NCBI GenBank assembly: GCA_963662155.1 | Contig: OY759262.1 | Span: 60,187,510-60,251,509 of the forward strand | From: Lamellibrachia columna | Lineage: Eukaryota; Annelida; Polychaeta; Sabellida; Siboglinidae | Direction of reading: 5' to 3' | DNA length: 64,000 bases | In this document: positions 11,390 to 22,042 of the stretch, one piece after another | Layout of the letters: each line of letters starts with the position of its first letter | How positions within the stretch are numbered: position 1 is the stretch's first letter | The notes under the pieces: model-generated | The model's database searches: none | Seen by the model: only the letters and a program-made list of their open reading frames with translations | What the model was told of the DNA's origin: nothing | Position numbers and translations under genes: made by a program

Positions 11390-12940
11390 AGGTTTGAGGG
11401 AGGCCTTCTTCACTGGGATTAGTGAGCCACCGTTGGCATCAGTGGCCAGTTTGTAAGTTCCAAATAACTTGTACGCAAGCACAGCCCGGAATAATCAGTT
11501 GACTAATAATGAAAGAAATGAAGAAAGGGTTCCTGGTAGGTCTTTTCATAACGACCGCTTCTCACTATACAGAGTAAGTCCCCTGGGTTTAGCTGACGGC
11601 ACCTATTCCAGGAAGATGCATCTCACTGTTGATTTATCCGCCCAACATAACAGTGACAAACAGACTAGTTTAAATGAGCTGATCAACAAAGGGGAATACT
11701 CTCTGTCCTATGTTAAATTAGATGATGCTATACAGGGAATCCTAGATAAGGGATAAGGGATCTTGGTTATGTAAGACTGTAGTAGATGCATTTAAACAGA
11801 TTCCTATCCACCCATTACTATGGAGTCAAGTGGAATGGAGAATATTGTTTCTGTACTAGGCTAGTTTGTGGCAGCCACTCCAGTCCAACATTTTCTGACT
11901 GGCTTTCACAAGCGATTTGTTGGATAGCTCAGCATAACTATGGAATTAATTTTATGTTACACTTTTTACATGACTTTCTAACTATATATCCACCCAATGC
12001 CACGGCAGAGAGAACAATGGCTAGGTTTACCTTGGTATTTAATATGCTACGTGTCCCAACAGCCCCGCATAAGACTGTGGGACCTACTGTACAGTTGCAA
12101 TATTTAGGGATATTCATAGACACTGATAGAATGGAAGCAAGGTTGCCTGATGACAAACTTAGCAGGATAATCAAAATGGATATTTTCAAAAATAAGCACA
12201 GTATTTCAAAGAGGGAGCTGTTGAGCTTATTGGGTCACCTAAAAAATTTGCTTCCAGGGTCATTCCAAAGGGTCTACGCTTTGTAGCTTATCTCTTATCT
12301 TTGGTAGCCTCTCTGAAGCAATTACATCAAAATATGAGACTAGATACAGTTATGTGGCATAGATTTATCGTTGAGTGGAATGGGGTGGCCCTCTTTCTAG
12401 ATCAAGAAGTGATTAAAACAGTTGACTTTACACTGTATACAGATGTTGCTGCCACTGTTGGATATGGTGGATTCTTTAGGAACAGGTGGTTTCAGGGCAG
12501 ATGGCCTCCAGAGTTGATGCTCAAAGATGAGCAACTGTCTATGACATTTTTGAAGCTCTACCCTATCGTGGGGTCAGCTACACTATGGGGAGAGAAGTGG
12601 AAGGGTTCTACCCTATCGTGGGGTCAGCTACTGTAGTGACAGCTACACTATGGGGAGAGAAGTGGAAGGGTTCTACTCTATCGTGGTGTCAGCTACACTA
12701 TGGGGAGAGAAGTGGAAGGGTTCTACCCTATCGTGGTGTCAGCTACACTATGGGGAGAGAAGTGGAAGGGTTCTACCCTATCGTGGTGTCAGCTACACTA
12801 TGGGGAGAGAAGTGGAAGGGTTCTACCCTATCGTGGTGTCAGCTACACTATGGGGAGAGAAGTGGAAGGGCAAGAAAAATATTATTTTCTACTGTGATAA
12901 TGAAGCTACAAGGGTAGATCTAAAGTTCAACCCATTATGA
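11390..12940 (+). pseudogene. DIRS reverse transcriptase and RNase H, broken
   Basis: RT: SPLGLADGTYSRKMHLTVDL, then SLNELINKGEYSLSYVKLDD, then VVDAFKQIPIHPLLW (motif A) after a stop. Next come the palm with CGSHSSPTFSDWLSQ and the catalytic strand reading FLHDFLTI where active relatives have two Asp, so one catalytic Asp is lost. LQYLGIFIDTDRME follows. RNase H: LYTDVAATVGYGGFFRN, WFQGRWPPEL, then FYCDNEATR. The frame shifts near 11755 and 12286, and between the RNase H halves a 50-bp segment is repeated. Confidence 0.8.
12554..12870. repeat. 50-bp tandem expansion inside the DIRS RNase H region
   Basis: The segment agctacactatggggagaga through ttctaccctatcgtggtgtc is repeated about six times. 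The first interval is 65 bp, because of a 15-bp insertion, and the later ones are exactly 50 bp. One copy corresponds to native RNase H sequence (LYPIVVSATLWGEKWKGKK), so the array grew from coding DNA. Since 50 is not a multiple of 3, each copy shifts the frame. Confidence 0.9.
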
Positions 12941-13019
12941 GGTTAATGAGGTGCTTAACATGGTGTGCTGCATCTGGGAACTATAATTATTACTAACACA
13001 TCCCAGGTATGAATAATAA

Positions 13020-13470
13020 CATGCATTATCTCAGTTCCAGGCCAGCAGATTCAGACAGCTCGCACCCGGGGCGGCACTCAAACCTTGCCAGTGTCCATGC
13101 CCTCGGATGTGATATTAGGTAGGGTAGTTGGACGTTTATGGGATAGGTCAACAAACAAGTCTACCCGGACAGTATATGAAGCAGATTTTAGAGCATTGAG
13201 AAGACTTTCAGATATGTCTCCAATGGAAGCATGAGTCCTACACACTCAACTCTATCAGAAGAAATTCTCATCTACTTTGTGGCACATTGTTTTAGTGTCT
13301 TACAGTCAAAGTATTCTACCATAAAGACATATCTAGTAGGCATTTGGTTTACTTATGTCAAGGCAGGTTCTTAGAATCCATGGATGCTGTTTTATAAATG
13401 ACCAGCCTTTCCTGCGTTTGCAAACTATTCTAAAAGCAGTAAAGAAATCGCAGGATAATGTAGTTTAAAC
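13020..13470 (+). pseudogene. DIRS tyrosine recombinase N-terminal fragment
   Basis: The frame after RNase H gives FQASRFRQLAPGAALKP (linker), then LWDRSTNKSTRTVYEADFRA. It continues as FVAHCFSVLQSKYSTIKTYL, typical of the recombinase core-binding domain (STIKTYL signature). RLQTILKAVKKSQ follows near 13.43 kb. Stops interrupt it and the catalytic Arg/His/Tyr region is absent. Confidence 0.65.
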
Positions 13471-13817
13471 ACAGGCTACCTATTACAGCAGAGATTTTAA
13501 AGTAAAATGTGTAATGTTCTAAGATCAGGTTTCTTAGGCCGTATGAAGACTTAATATGGATGAATTACCACACTAGCATATCATGCGTTAAACAAATGTC
13601 CCCTCCAAAACATTTGGGAAATACTGTTATTAAGAATGTTGAGTTTTACATGACATGTAGTAAAAATATATATAAAATAAGTCAGGATAACAAATATATT
13701 TGTATAAAAGTACAAACATCATGAATTAAAAGTATACAATTGATCAATCCAATGTTTAATAAATGGACTTCAATAATAAATAAGTGTGAAAATAATTCAC
13801 AAAAAGTATATTGTTGG

Positions 13818-14592
13818 ATTTTTCTAACCGGCATCAAAGGCTAAAAATTGCTGAGCAAATGCGTTCATTAAATAATTTTACATAATTAGTAGCGAACATA
13901 TGACCTGCACTACAGCGGGGTGACAAGTTGTGTAATAATTCTAAAACTGTTGTTATAAGCGACAGTAATACCTTTCAGACTCTGTTTTTTAAAGTTACAC
14001 CAAAGACTTGAGGTATACATTGAACCACAGTATGAATTAAATAAAGTTGTTTTAATGGAACTGTTGCATAAGTTAAATTTTCTGGCTAAAGCATTTGCCT
14101 GCGCATAGATACATCTTTTCTGCCTGGCAATATCGTCATCATCAATAAGTTTATTGTTTATAATATGGCCAAGGTATTTACATTTCTCAGTGTGAAGTAG
14201 TGTATGGTTATTGATAACAACAGGATGAATATTTTTCTTGTCCCTTGGTTTGTTATCAATAACCATACAGAAAGATTTGTTGGCATTGTATGTTATATCA
14301 AACATATTGCCGTACTCGGCAAAACAATCGGTGAGTTTTCTCAACTCAGCAACACTAGGTGAAAAAACACAAAGGTCATCGGCATACATCATATGATTCA
14401 TTATGGTTTCTGCAGAAAGACAGCCAATTTGTAATTTATTCAAATTTACACTTAAGTCATCCATGTAAATGTTAAAAAGATGTGGATAAAGGATTCCACC
14501 CTGCTTAACACCGTTTGAAACGGTAAAAAATTCTGAGAAGCTACAACACCATCTGATAGTGAATTTTTGAGTTTTGTACCAGTAATAAAAAA
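13818..14592 (-). pseudogene. LINE reverse transcriptase fragment (dead)
   Basis: Minus strand. Frame pieces read SNGVKQGGILYPHLFNIYM (motif B), then a 184-codon open stretch at 13910-14464 with MMYADDLCVFSPS (motif C), YLGHIINN and FNSYCGSMYTSSLW. After a further frameshift come SAGHMFATNYVKLFNERIC and a stop near 13818. Two frameshifts are visible and no endonuclease remains, so it is a 5'-truncated copy. It differs from the other LINEs in the window. Confidence 0.8.
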
Positions 14593-14609
14593 TGCGCGCA
14601 ATAAAAGAA

Positions 14610-14649
14610 GGACATCCCCGGTCAATTAGTTAATTGACCGGGGATGTCC
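14610..14649. repeat. Perfect 40-bp palindrome
   Basis: Two 19-bp arms, GGACATCCCCGGTCAATTA and its exact complement, separated by GT. It lies between the LINE relic and Penelope-like element 2. The arms are GC-richer than the surroundings. Confidence 0.9.
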
Positions 14650-14851
14650 ACATATTCTTTACATTTTCCACACCAGAAGCACCACCAACATTGCAAGGAT
14701 TTGGCAACCTGGCGTTATTCATATATTTTATGTCCTTCCAGAAGTTTTTTGAAGTCATTATTACATATTAAGCATAATTACCTCTCAAGAAACTTGATGT
14801 TTGTTCTGAATATTTCGACTGCATCTCGCAGTCTTCTTCAGCAGATTGAAG

Positions 14852-15190
14852 TTACGGATGTGTCACATGACCAATGTCATGTGACACAAGCTGGAGTAGG
14901 ACTGGTGGGAGCTCCTGGCTGACGTCTCGGTTCAGCGTGGGTTTCTTTCTGTGGATGTTAATCGCCTCCTTTATTTTTCTCCTGTGCCAGTTCTCCTCGT
15001 GGTCTAGAATATTAACGTCCTTCATAGAGCACCGATGGCCTGTGTTCAGTTTGTGTTCACTTATAGCTGGTAGGGGTTGGCGACAAGATAGATGTTCTTT
15101 CATTCTTGTGCGAAGTGTTCTGGCTGTTTCTCCTATATAGTGTTGGTCACATTCTGGGCATTGTATGTCATATACTACCCCACACTTTGC
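14852..15190 (-). pseudogene. GIY-YIG endonuclease domain of Penelope-like element 2
   Basis: After a frameshift near 15185 the minus frame reads VVYDIQCPECDQHYIGETAR (GIY and YIG strands), RTRMKEHL, then HEENWHRRKIKEAINIHRKK with the catalytic-type Glu region and a LNRD ending. It is in a different frame from the RT thumb, so the protein is broken here. Confidence 0.8.
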
Positions 15191-16290
15191 TGCCTTTTGG
15201 GTGTACCAACAGTGACCTCAGGGTGTTGATAGGTTTGTGGTAAACCGGGATGTTAAAGGACTTGAAAATCCTTGCTACTTGTTCTGATAGTTTACTAATG
15301 TAGGGCAGACCTATGGCATGTTGTCTTCTGCTGGTTTTTGTGGTGGTGTTCTCCTTCCTTCTCATTGGTTGCGTGGTGTTAAACATCCAAGTTTTGTAAC
15401 CGTTTGCTTTCAACACTTTCTTGATGTGGTCCACCTCTGTGTTCTTCTCTTCTTCTTCTGTTGGTCAGGTTTTTTGCCCTTTGGAGGAGTGTCCTGACCA
15501 CTGATCGTTTGTGTTCTAGGTGGTGATTAGAATCCCAGTTCAAATATTGGTCCGTGTGGGTTGCTTTCCGATATATCTTGACCTTGGTTGATCCATCATC
15601 ATTCAGGAATACACACGTGTCTATAAAGGCTAACGTATTGTCCTGTTCTGGTTCTACCGTGAACTTAATGTTCTCGTCCATTGAATTCAGATGGTGTGTG
15701 AAATGTTCTACTTCGCTCTCTTGTAATACTGTGAATGTGTCATCTACATACCTCAACCAGATGTCTGGAGGATGAGGTGCTTCTCTGATGGCTCTTTCCT
15801 CTAAATGTTCCATGTATAGGTTTGCCACTATCGGAGAGACCGGTGAACCCATGGCTGCTCCCTTCTTCTGTTTGTAGAACACTCCATCATAAATGAAATA
15901 TGTGGTGTTCAGACAGATTTCTAACAGTGTGATGATCTGATTTACTGATAGTTCACATCTGTCTTTCAGTGTTGTATCCTGGTTTAGTCGGTCCTTTATC
16001 ATTGATACCGCTTCTGTCACTGGGATACTCGTGAACAGGGCTGTCACATCAAAAGACACCATTTTCCTCCCTGGTGGAACTTTCAACTCTTTGATCTTCT
16101 TTACAAACTGTGTGTTGTTTTTTACAACATGTTCTGTTTTTCCAACTAGTGGGCTCAAAATGCTAGCTAGGAACTGTGCCGTCTTGTATGTAATGCTACC
16201 TATACTTGATACTATAGGTCTTAATGGTACATTGTTCTTGTGGACCTTCGGCAATCCATAGAAATATTCAGAACAAACATCAAACGGCAA
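15168..16290 (-). pseudogene. Penelope-like reverse transcriptase (5'-truncated, frameshifted)
   Basis: An open stretch at 15379-16290 carries YGLPKVHK (RT1), [14 protein letters not shown] (motif A), [20 protein letters not shown] (motif B) and [12 protein letters not shown] (motif C, both Asp present). It ends in an altered tail; the thumb/linker continues in another frame at 15168-15434 (GLPYISKLSEQVARIF, YHKPINTLRS). Catalytic residues survive but the N-terminal part is missing and the frame breaks before the endonuclease. Confidence 0.85.
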
Positions 16291-16320
16291 TCCATAGAAA
16301 TATTCAGAACAAACATCAAG
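16252..16320. repeat. 35-bp direct duplication at the element 2 end
   Basis: The phrase ggcaatccatagaaatattc...aaacatcaa occurs twice in a row, joining the truncated RT to the inverted terminal copy. Confidence 0.8.
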
Positions 16321-17609
16321 TTTCTTGAGAGGTAATTATGCTTAATATTAATAACCAAGAAACCGGATCATCTATCCATTCAAGCATTATTACATAGTTT
16401 AGAAGCAAGTCGTTCAGTAGAAGTTTTTAAGATAAATTAACCATTTCTTCACAGATTGTAGTTGAAATACTAAATAATATTCAAAATCAATAACATTTGT
16501 GGTTTTCCATTTATTTGGTATGTTACAAGATTTTTATTTTTTTTATAAATGTGAGAAAATAACCACAAAATGTGAAATTATATCGTTTTGAGAAAATCCC
16601 CAAATAAATAAATGACACATATAAGTATGAGTGTCAAACTAATAACCTTGAGGGAGATTTTGATTAACATAAACGAATTATGTCTGCTACACCACCGAGA
16701 ATGAATTAAGCATAAGTTGAATGACGGCCTAAAGTGGCAGTGTATTTTTGACACAAACCCTTCACCAATCGTAATTCCAAACCGTGTAAACTTGCCTACA
16801 TGTAAGTCGCATTCATACGCCAAGTTTCAGTATCGTAAGTGTTGTAGTTAAAAGAAGAAAGAATTATATAGCATTTCCTGATAGTTTGTGATAACAGAAA
16901 TGTCGACAGATACCTACTCATATTATGCTTAAAATGTGACGATTTTCATTGGCGTTTTATGTATTGTTGACATTTTTTTGACATGACCGCCATTTCTAAT
17001 ATTGACATGTCCCAATAATTTTCCGTAAAATTGGCCCTTGAATCTGTATTTGTAACGTGTTATTGTCTACAATATCAGGTTACACCAGCCTTCTGACAAA
17101 CACATGGCAGGGCGTATTTACGATCATTTTGATTGGCCTGTTATCCGGCAGGGTCACCAGTTCGGGGTATTAGGCCGTTTCCGTTATAGGTTCAAAGGCA
17201 CAATAAACTAAGTTAGCACTGATATTTGCTGGTTTATGGACATGATTTAGTTACATATGATTTAGGTAGATATAATACTGATGTGTACTGGAATCACAGT
17301 AACCAAACAGTATGTTCCGCATTCACAGCGAACAAATATAGCTGGTTCGAAGCTCGACGCATACGTGGTCGTTACTATGGAAACATCATCAGTGTTTCTA
17401 AGAAGTCAGGGGGACAATGATGTATTGCCATCACCATATGCAATCCAGTGAAGCAAATTTAGCAATGTCTGTTAGTTTTGCCCCACTAAAAAATATCCAA
17501 ATCTGACAGTAACTTTTCAAGTTACACGGTTTTTTGTTGAATTGCATTTAAGTTGAACCGTGAAGTTGAACTGCAAAACGTTGACCTACATATGTATAAT
17601 ACAACATAC

Positions 17610-17696
17610 CCCAAGTCACGCAATGATGGCATTGACACAAGACTTTTCGAGAGGGCTGCCGCAACTTCAGCACTACCAAACTTGTTTCCACTCAAC
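17610..17696 (-). CDS. LRR exon, RI-type 'A' repeat (second family, copy 2)
   Basis: Minus strand, CAG acceptor, GTATGT donor, 87 nt. It reads LSGNKFGSAEVAAALSKSLV then SMPSLRDL. It is the duplicate of 8998-9084, with three amino acid differences and a different split codon at the end (GG instead of TG). It follows the B exon 18017-18100 after an intron of about 320 bp. Confidence 0.78.
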
Positions 17697-18016
17697 CTGT
17701 AAAAGTCAATGTCATTAGAAACAACACAAAGATGTACATTCAGGACTGCAATATGCAAGATTTATTCAAAAGCATATAATTTGCTGGTTTAATTTTTAAA
17801 ACGTTCTATGCACTGTTGGTAGCAATGTCTGGGTAACGTTTTTGATGCATATACGCAGAATACACTGTAGTGTTAATTCGTGTGATCAGCATAATATGTT
17901 GCAACCAAATTTAAAATACATTTTATGAGCAACTAGTATAGTATGATAGACATATAAACTTATACTCATATATGCATTATGAATGTTCACAATTAGTCTT
18001 AATGTGCACAACTTAC

Positions 18017-18100
18017 CAAAGACCCTCCATCTTCTGGCAGTGTGAAAGAGCTTTAGCCAAAGTGAGTGCTGGTTTAGATCCAAGTTCACAACCAACCAAC
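18017..18100 (-). CDS. LRR exon, RI-type 'B' repeat (second family, copy 2)
   Basis: Minus strand, CAG acceptor, GTAAG donor, 84 nt, phase as in all others. It reads LVGCELGSKPALTLAKALSH then CQKMEGL. In transcription order it would be the first intact exon after the big array, since the exon at 21.2 kb is broken. Confidence 0.78.
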
Positions 18101-18833
18101 CTGTAATATATATATAACAAAAGACAATGTAGACAGGTTTACTGAATGTTTCATAGCCATTCACCAACTGATGTTTATGTAAACAAGTACATTCTCCTGA
18201 GTGAAATTGAAAATCAATTATGATATTCTAAAGCCTTCCATTGAAACTGCTGCTGTAACAGTGTATCTGAATTCAATGCCTCTTGTCCCCCGTGGTCTGT
18301 GACTGCTGCGAACACGTCTCTTGATACAAGTACACTTCCAATACGCATGTATGTGTGCAAATAAAGATATGAAATAATAATTCACCAACTGTCAAGTAGG
18401 AAGGAGAAGAATGAGAGAGTTTGTGGTTCTATAAAATATGTATTTATTGCAACGTTAGTAGAAATAAGTGGCTTGTCAAGATTAGTCAACTCTTCTATTT
18501 TGATTCTTAACCTACTTGTAATAAAGGGGCATTTCCATTATTCTGAGTAAATTTTGAGTCAACGACACATTTGAGTGAAATAGAACAACTCTATTAAATC
18601 ATTTCTTCTAAAACAGCACCACTGCAAAATGATTTACAAAGTTAACCAGGGAACATCAGAATCTGTAACTAAGGAACAATACATCTGGCAAACGTGTATA
18701 ATTCAAAACGAATTATTATAAATTCAGCATTATCGTAATACATGTACAGACAAATCTTGTTTATCCGATCTTTGATAATCTGTTTTTGTCTTCTTCAGTA
18801 ATTCGCATGCTTTTGTGTGAAACTAATCTCAAT

Positions 18834-19752
18834 GGGGGAAGGCAGTGTTAGTTGAGCCATTTTCATTCTTTCTGATGTCTAGGGCACAATCATATTCATA
18901 AGTCAAAATTGTTTTACTCACATAAACTATGATTATTAGTAGATGATTTTATACCAAGATAATATATCTAGCATGCATAGATAATTATATAAAGCTGATT
19001 CAAATAGGGTTGGTAAGCTGGCTCAACTAACACTTGGTGTGGGGTAAGTTGAGCCACAGTGTAGCGTAAGTTGCGTAAATGCTTTATTTGTATAATTTAC
19101 ATAGCCATTGTAAAAAAATTCAAAACAACTCAGCCAACACATCTACCCAATGGGTACAACACGTCTCTGACAAGTCTACACGCTTAATTAATAAGTTGAC
19201 ACATTTAATTAATATATACTTATAGGCCAAACCCAAGCAGTGTAACTAACTGCTAATATGTAGCTATCCCGTGTCCCAATTTGCTCAGAAAAAAATTAAT
19301 TCATTGATGGGTAGAGAACATTCGTCTTCGTTCTTTATCCACTGCTCTACTAACCCTCCCTTGGGCCTTGGGTGGCTCAACTAGCCCCATTTCGTCAATT
19401 AAGCTTATTTAATTAACTTCTCATTAATGCACGAAGTGATGTAAATAATCTTCTTCTCTGTGCATAGCTAAACCATTTGTAAGTGCACAAACAATAAAGT
19501 CTGGTCACGTGCATTGATAGTTTACAAACCAGCAGACATTAATCACAATTACCAAGTTTCGAAAAACATAAAAAACATTCTTTTAGCTCACATGTTCTGA
19601 CCGTTGTGACAAATATAACCTACTATACGTCAATCGTGTTCTACTGACATGTTCAATCACTAGGTGGTACCATGTAACTGTCGCTGCTAGTTTCCAGGGA
19701 AACATGGGTGGCTCAACTAACCGAGAGGCTCAACTAACACTGCATTCCCCCC
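18834..19752. mobile_element. 919-bp non-autonomous DNA element with terminal inverted repeats
   Basis: The left end (gggggaag then GCAGTGTTAGTTGAGCC) and the right end (GGCTCAACTAACACTGC then attcccccc) are inverted with one mismatch over about 25 bp. Internal copies of the GTTGAGCCA / GGCTCAACTA motif occur near 19020, 19047, 19370 and 19710. There is no open frame of note. No clear target-site duplication was seen, so the superfamily is open. Confidence 0.65.
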
Positions 19753-20412
19753 TACACTGTAAATTGCTTCATTAAACCGTTTTTCATGTTTTAGTATCCG
19801 TACACCCTTGCGAGGAAACCAACTGGCCAGATAACACTGTAATGTGATTCTCTTAAATGATTACTCCAAGTATTAGATCACTCCAAGTAAAAAAATAGAC
19901 AAATACGGTCTCAGTGACTGCGTTTAAATCACGGCTACATTGTTTGTTCAAGATCCTGTCAGTATATGTTACAAGAGATCAGTACAATAATAAACAATAC
20001 AAATGTTGAAGTGTGCTTAACCAACAGATATTCACAAATCCCTCTGTAATCACAAGAATGCTTTCGCACAGTTGCATACCTGATCGTTCAAGCTGTGCAC
20101 TTTTGAACATTCTGGTTCCGTTTGAAATCAGTAATGTTGTGAAGTTAATGCTGAGGATAAACACCAGATCTGCGAGTACAAGAGAACTATCCACAACAAA
20201 AGTAAACTGCCTTTCAAGCTTCAGCTGTGAACACACTACACATCATAGTTGATAAGTTGACTTTGAGCAATATTGTACATGCTTCGGCAAAGTGGTTGAG
20301 TGTCCTCTAACGATACCCGAACCAGACATCCAAAGAACTTGAAGATGCCTTATTTCCATGGTTCTCCGACATCCGGTCCCATCATCATCCAACATTCCAG
20401 ACAGTTTGGTGA
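19753..20412. other. No gene called
   Basis: An 85-codon minus-strand open stretch at 19979-20236 includes AQLERSGMQLCESIL, which faintly recalls a B-type LRR but has no good donor. Otherwise nothing is recognised. Confidence 0.35.
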
Positions 20413-20952
20413 GTGACTAGACGTTTCTGCTTTTTCTTCTACTTTTGTTGGCTGGCTAGATTCAAATCCAGAAGTGGTATCTCCAGCCACACATTTTACG
20501 GTGAAAGTGACAGCGCTGACAAGAACAAGCATCCAAAGAGCGCATCACCGTTGGCCTCACTGGAAACGCCAATGTTACACCACAAACAAGAACCAGTAGT
20601 GGTCACTCACATCAGCATGACTTTCAACAAACCTGACGCATGCCCCCATCAGGACAACAAGAAGAGCGTTTGGATGCTGTCATTTGTTTTCTTAGACTGG
20701 GTTAAGACCATAGCACTCCAGATGAAACTTGTGTGACACAGAATGCGTATATTACTGGACAATGCCACCAGCTACAAGGTCGACATCATTGTTACCAACA
20801 TCAACCTCCATTTCATATCCCCAGGCACCACAACATACATCCAATCAGTTGGCGGCATCGTCGGTACTATTAAACCCAATGCCACCACTACCTGGCCCGC
20901 TGATTCTAAAGATGACATCCTCCTAGCTGATCTGCGTACTCTGATTCTATAA
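20413..20952 (+). pseudogene. pogo/Tigger-type (CENP-B-like, DDE_1) transposase relic
   Basis: Plus-strand frames contain WLARFKSRSGISSHTFYGES, characteristic of the CENP-B-like helix-turn-helix region. After loss of the middle of the protein comes FLDWVKT, then RILLDNATSY and NINLHFISPGTTTYIQSVGG. The last matches the second catalytic-Asp strand (LLLDNA) and the NTT.x.QP(L/V)D strand of DDE_1 transposases, here with QS in place of QP. It is heavily deleted and frameshifted. Confidence 0.7.
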
Positions 20953-21190
20953 CAAGACCTCACTGTGACATCGCCCCTCCCCCTGCAATGCATCAAAACT
21001 GAGAGGGTGAGACAGCACCAGCCAGTTGTTTGACGATGTCATGATAGTTATAGCATGGGTGATAATATGATGTTTCACCAAATCGTACGCTTCGTTAATA
21101 CAGCCAAAACCCCAGGTAACCAAACTGTGTACATAAACAACACATGACTGAATATTTATTTTATATACAACCAGAGCAATTACAACATAC

Positions 21191-21277
21191 CTCAAATCAC
21201 ACAGAGATGGCAATCATCCATGACTGGACGAGAGGGCAGCCTTCACTCGAAGACTAACAAATTTATTTTCATTCAGC
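21191..21277 (-). pseudogene. LRR 'A' pseudo-exon with an in-frame stop
   Basis: Exactly 87 nt to a GTATGT donor, reading LNENKFVSLRVKAALSSSHG, stop, LPSLCDL. It aligns without gaps to the second-family A exon (LSGNKF...PSLRDL), with a TGA at codon 21. The base context before it lacks an AG acceptor, so two lesions disable it. It sits between the second-family pairs and the big array. Confidence 0.7.
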
Positions 21278-21334
21278 CATATATTAACTGGCAGGGAGCC
21301 TGTGTAATGGAATATTTGTAGCTAAATATTCCAT

Positions 21335-21505
21335 TTTATTTTTTAAATGATTTTAAAATAAAATCGATACAACTAAAAATAATTAGACAAGATTGCTTGT
21401 AAGACATCCATATAATAAGGAGACTTGATCATCAGTATGTTGCAAAATAGCTGATTTGTAACTAAGTAGACAATAATTAATAAATTAAGTTGTCATAACA
21501 TGTTC
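21335..21505. repeat. Outlying edge of the big array unit
   Basis: This stretch matches the array unit segment from tgattttaaaataatattga through the agtagaccatagttaat region at about 90% by eye. The continuation of the unit appears only at about 26935, so some 5.4 kb has been inserted or rearranged here. Confidence 0.75.
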
Positions 21506-21736
21506 CTGCAAATTAACAATTTAAGTCACGATGTGACACGCCGTTCCATTACTCATAACAGAATACCCATGACACTTCAGCGATCAGATTCACTATTAGT
21601 GTCACTTCATAATCTAGATTATTTTGTTTGTATCCTTTTGGTAACTTTACTACAACGATCAACATATAAATGACATGACATTCACGTGATGATCATTGAA
21701 TATTATTCCAAAATATATTTCATGGAACAGTAGTTT

Positions 21737-21740
<4 letters not shown>

Positions 21741-21807
<67 letters not shown>
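21741..21807. repeat. (TA)n microsatellite
   Basis: 67 bp of pure TA dinucleotides, outside the array but of the same kind as the tract in each array unit. Confidence 0.95.
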
Positions 21808-21812
<5 letters not shown>

Positions 21813-21959
21813 TAAGATATTTTCTAATGAAGGAAGCAAATTGTGAAAAATGTCTAACAAACAAGAAATATAAGATAATCAATTGCAGTTGTGGTATAAT
21901 TAAATTACTGCTAGCTACATCTTAATATTACATGTAAATGTAAACAAATGTTAATTTAG

Positions 21960-22042
21960 TATCCAGAAGAAAGACGACGATAATGAAACTGAAACCAATG
22001 GCACCTTTAAAGAAAATGAGAATGATAGAACTGAAAACGAAG
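21960..22042 (+). other. Candidate orphan exon, plus strand
   Basis: Between TTTAG and a GTATG donor lie 83 nt, open in one frame as IQKKDDDNETETNGTFKENE then NDRTENE, a strongly acidic low-complexity peptide. It is on the opposite strand to the LRR exons. Splice-like borders and bias are the only support. Confidence 0.2.

Larger units (their letters stand above)
10300..13470 (+). mobile_element. DIRS-type tyrosine-recombinase retrotransposon, degenerate
   Basis: Plus-strand remains in DIRS order: a first open frame, reverse transcriptase, RNase H, linker, then the N-terminal part of a tyrosine recombinase. The sequence fades in the recombinase near 13.47 kb, before its catalytic C-terminal region. 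It lies in the junction between the two segmental duplication copies. Multiple stops, frameshifts and an internal 50-bp tandem expansion show it is dead. Terminal repeats could not be delimited. Confidence 0.8.
14767..16347 (-). mobile_element. Penelope-like element 2 (inverted termini)
   Basis: Minus-strand element whose ends are inverted copies: 14767-14816 (cataattacctctcaagaaa...) matches the complement of 16297-16347. The RT is truncated at its N-terminus. It is a different family from element 1 (different termini, clearly diverged protein) but sits in the equivalent host block of the other duplication copy. Confidence 0.85.
13555..18603. repeat. Segmental duplication, copy 2
   Basis: Second copy of the block described at 4997-10000, same orientation. 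It lacks Penelope-like element 1 but contains a LINE relic (13.8-14.6 kb) and Penelope-like element 2 (14.77-16.35 kb). The region 17226-17412 is not matched in copy 1. Confidence 0.85.

Noticed and set aside
14580..16360. Hammerhead ribozyme near the Penelope-like element ends
   Set aside because: Looked for the CTGATGA and GAAA core in suitable spacing and did not find it by eye.
19979..20236. Minus frame with AQLERSGMQLCESIL resembling a B-type LRR
   Set aside because: Spacing fits only loosely and no donor follows at the expected place; chance cannot be excluded.
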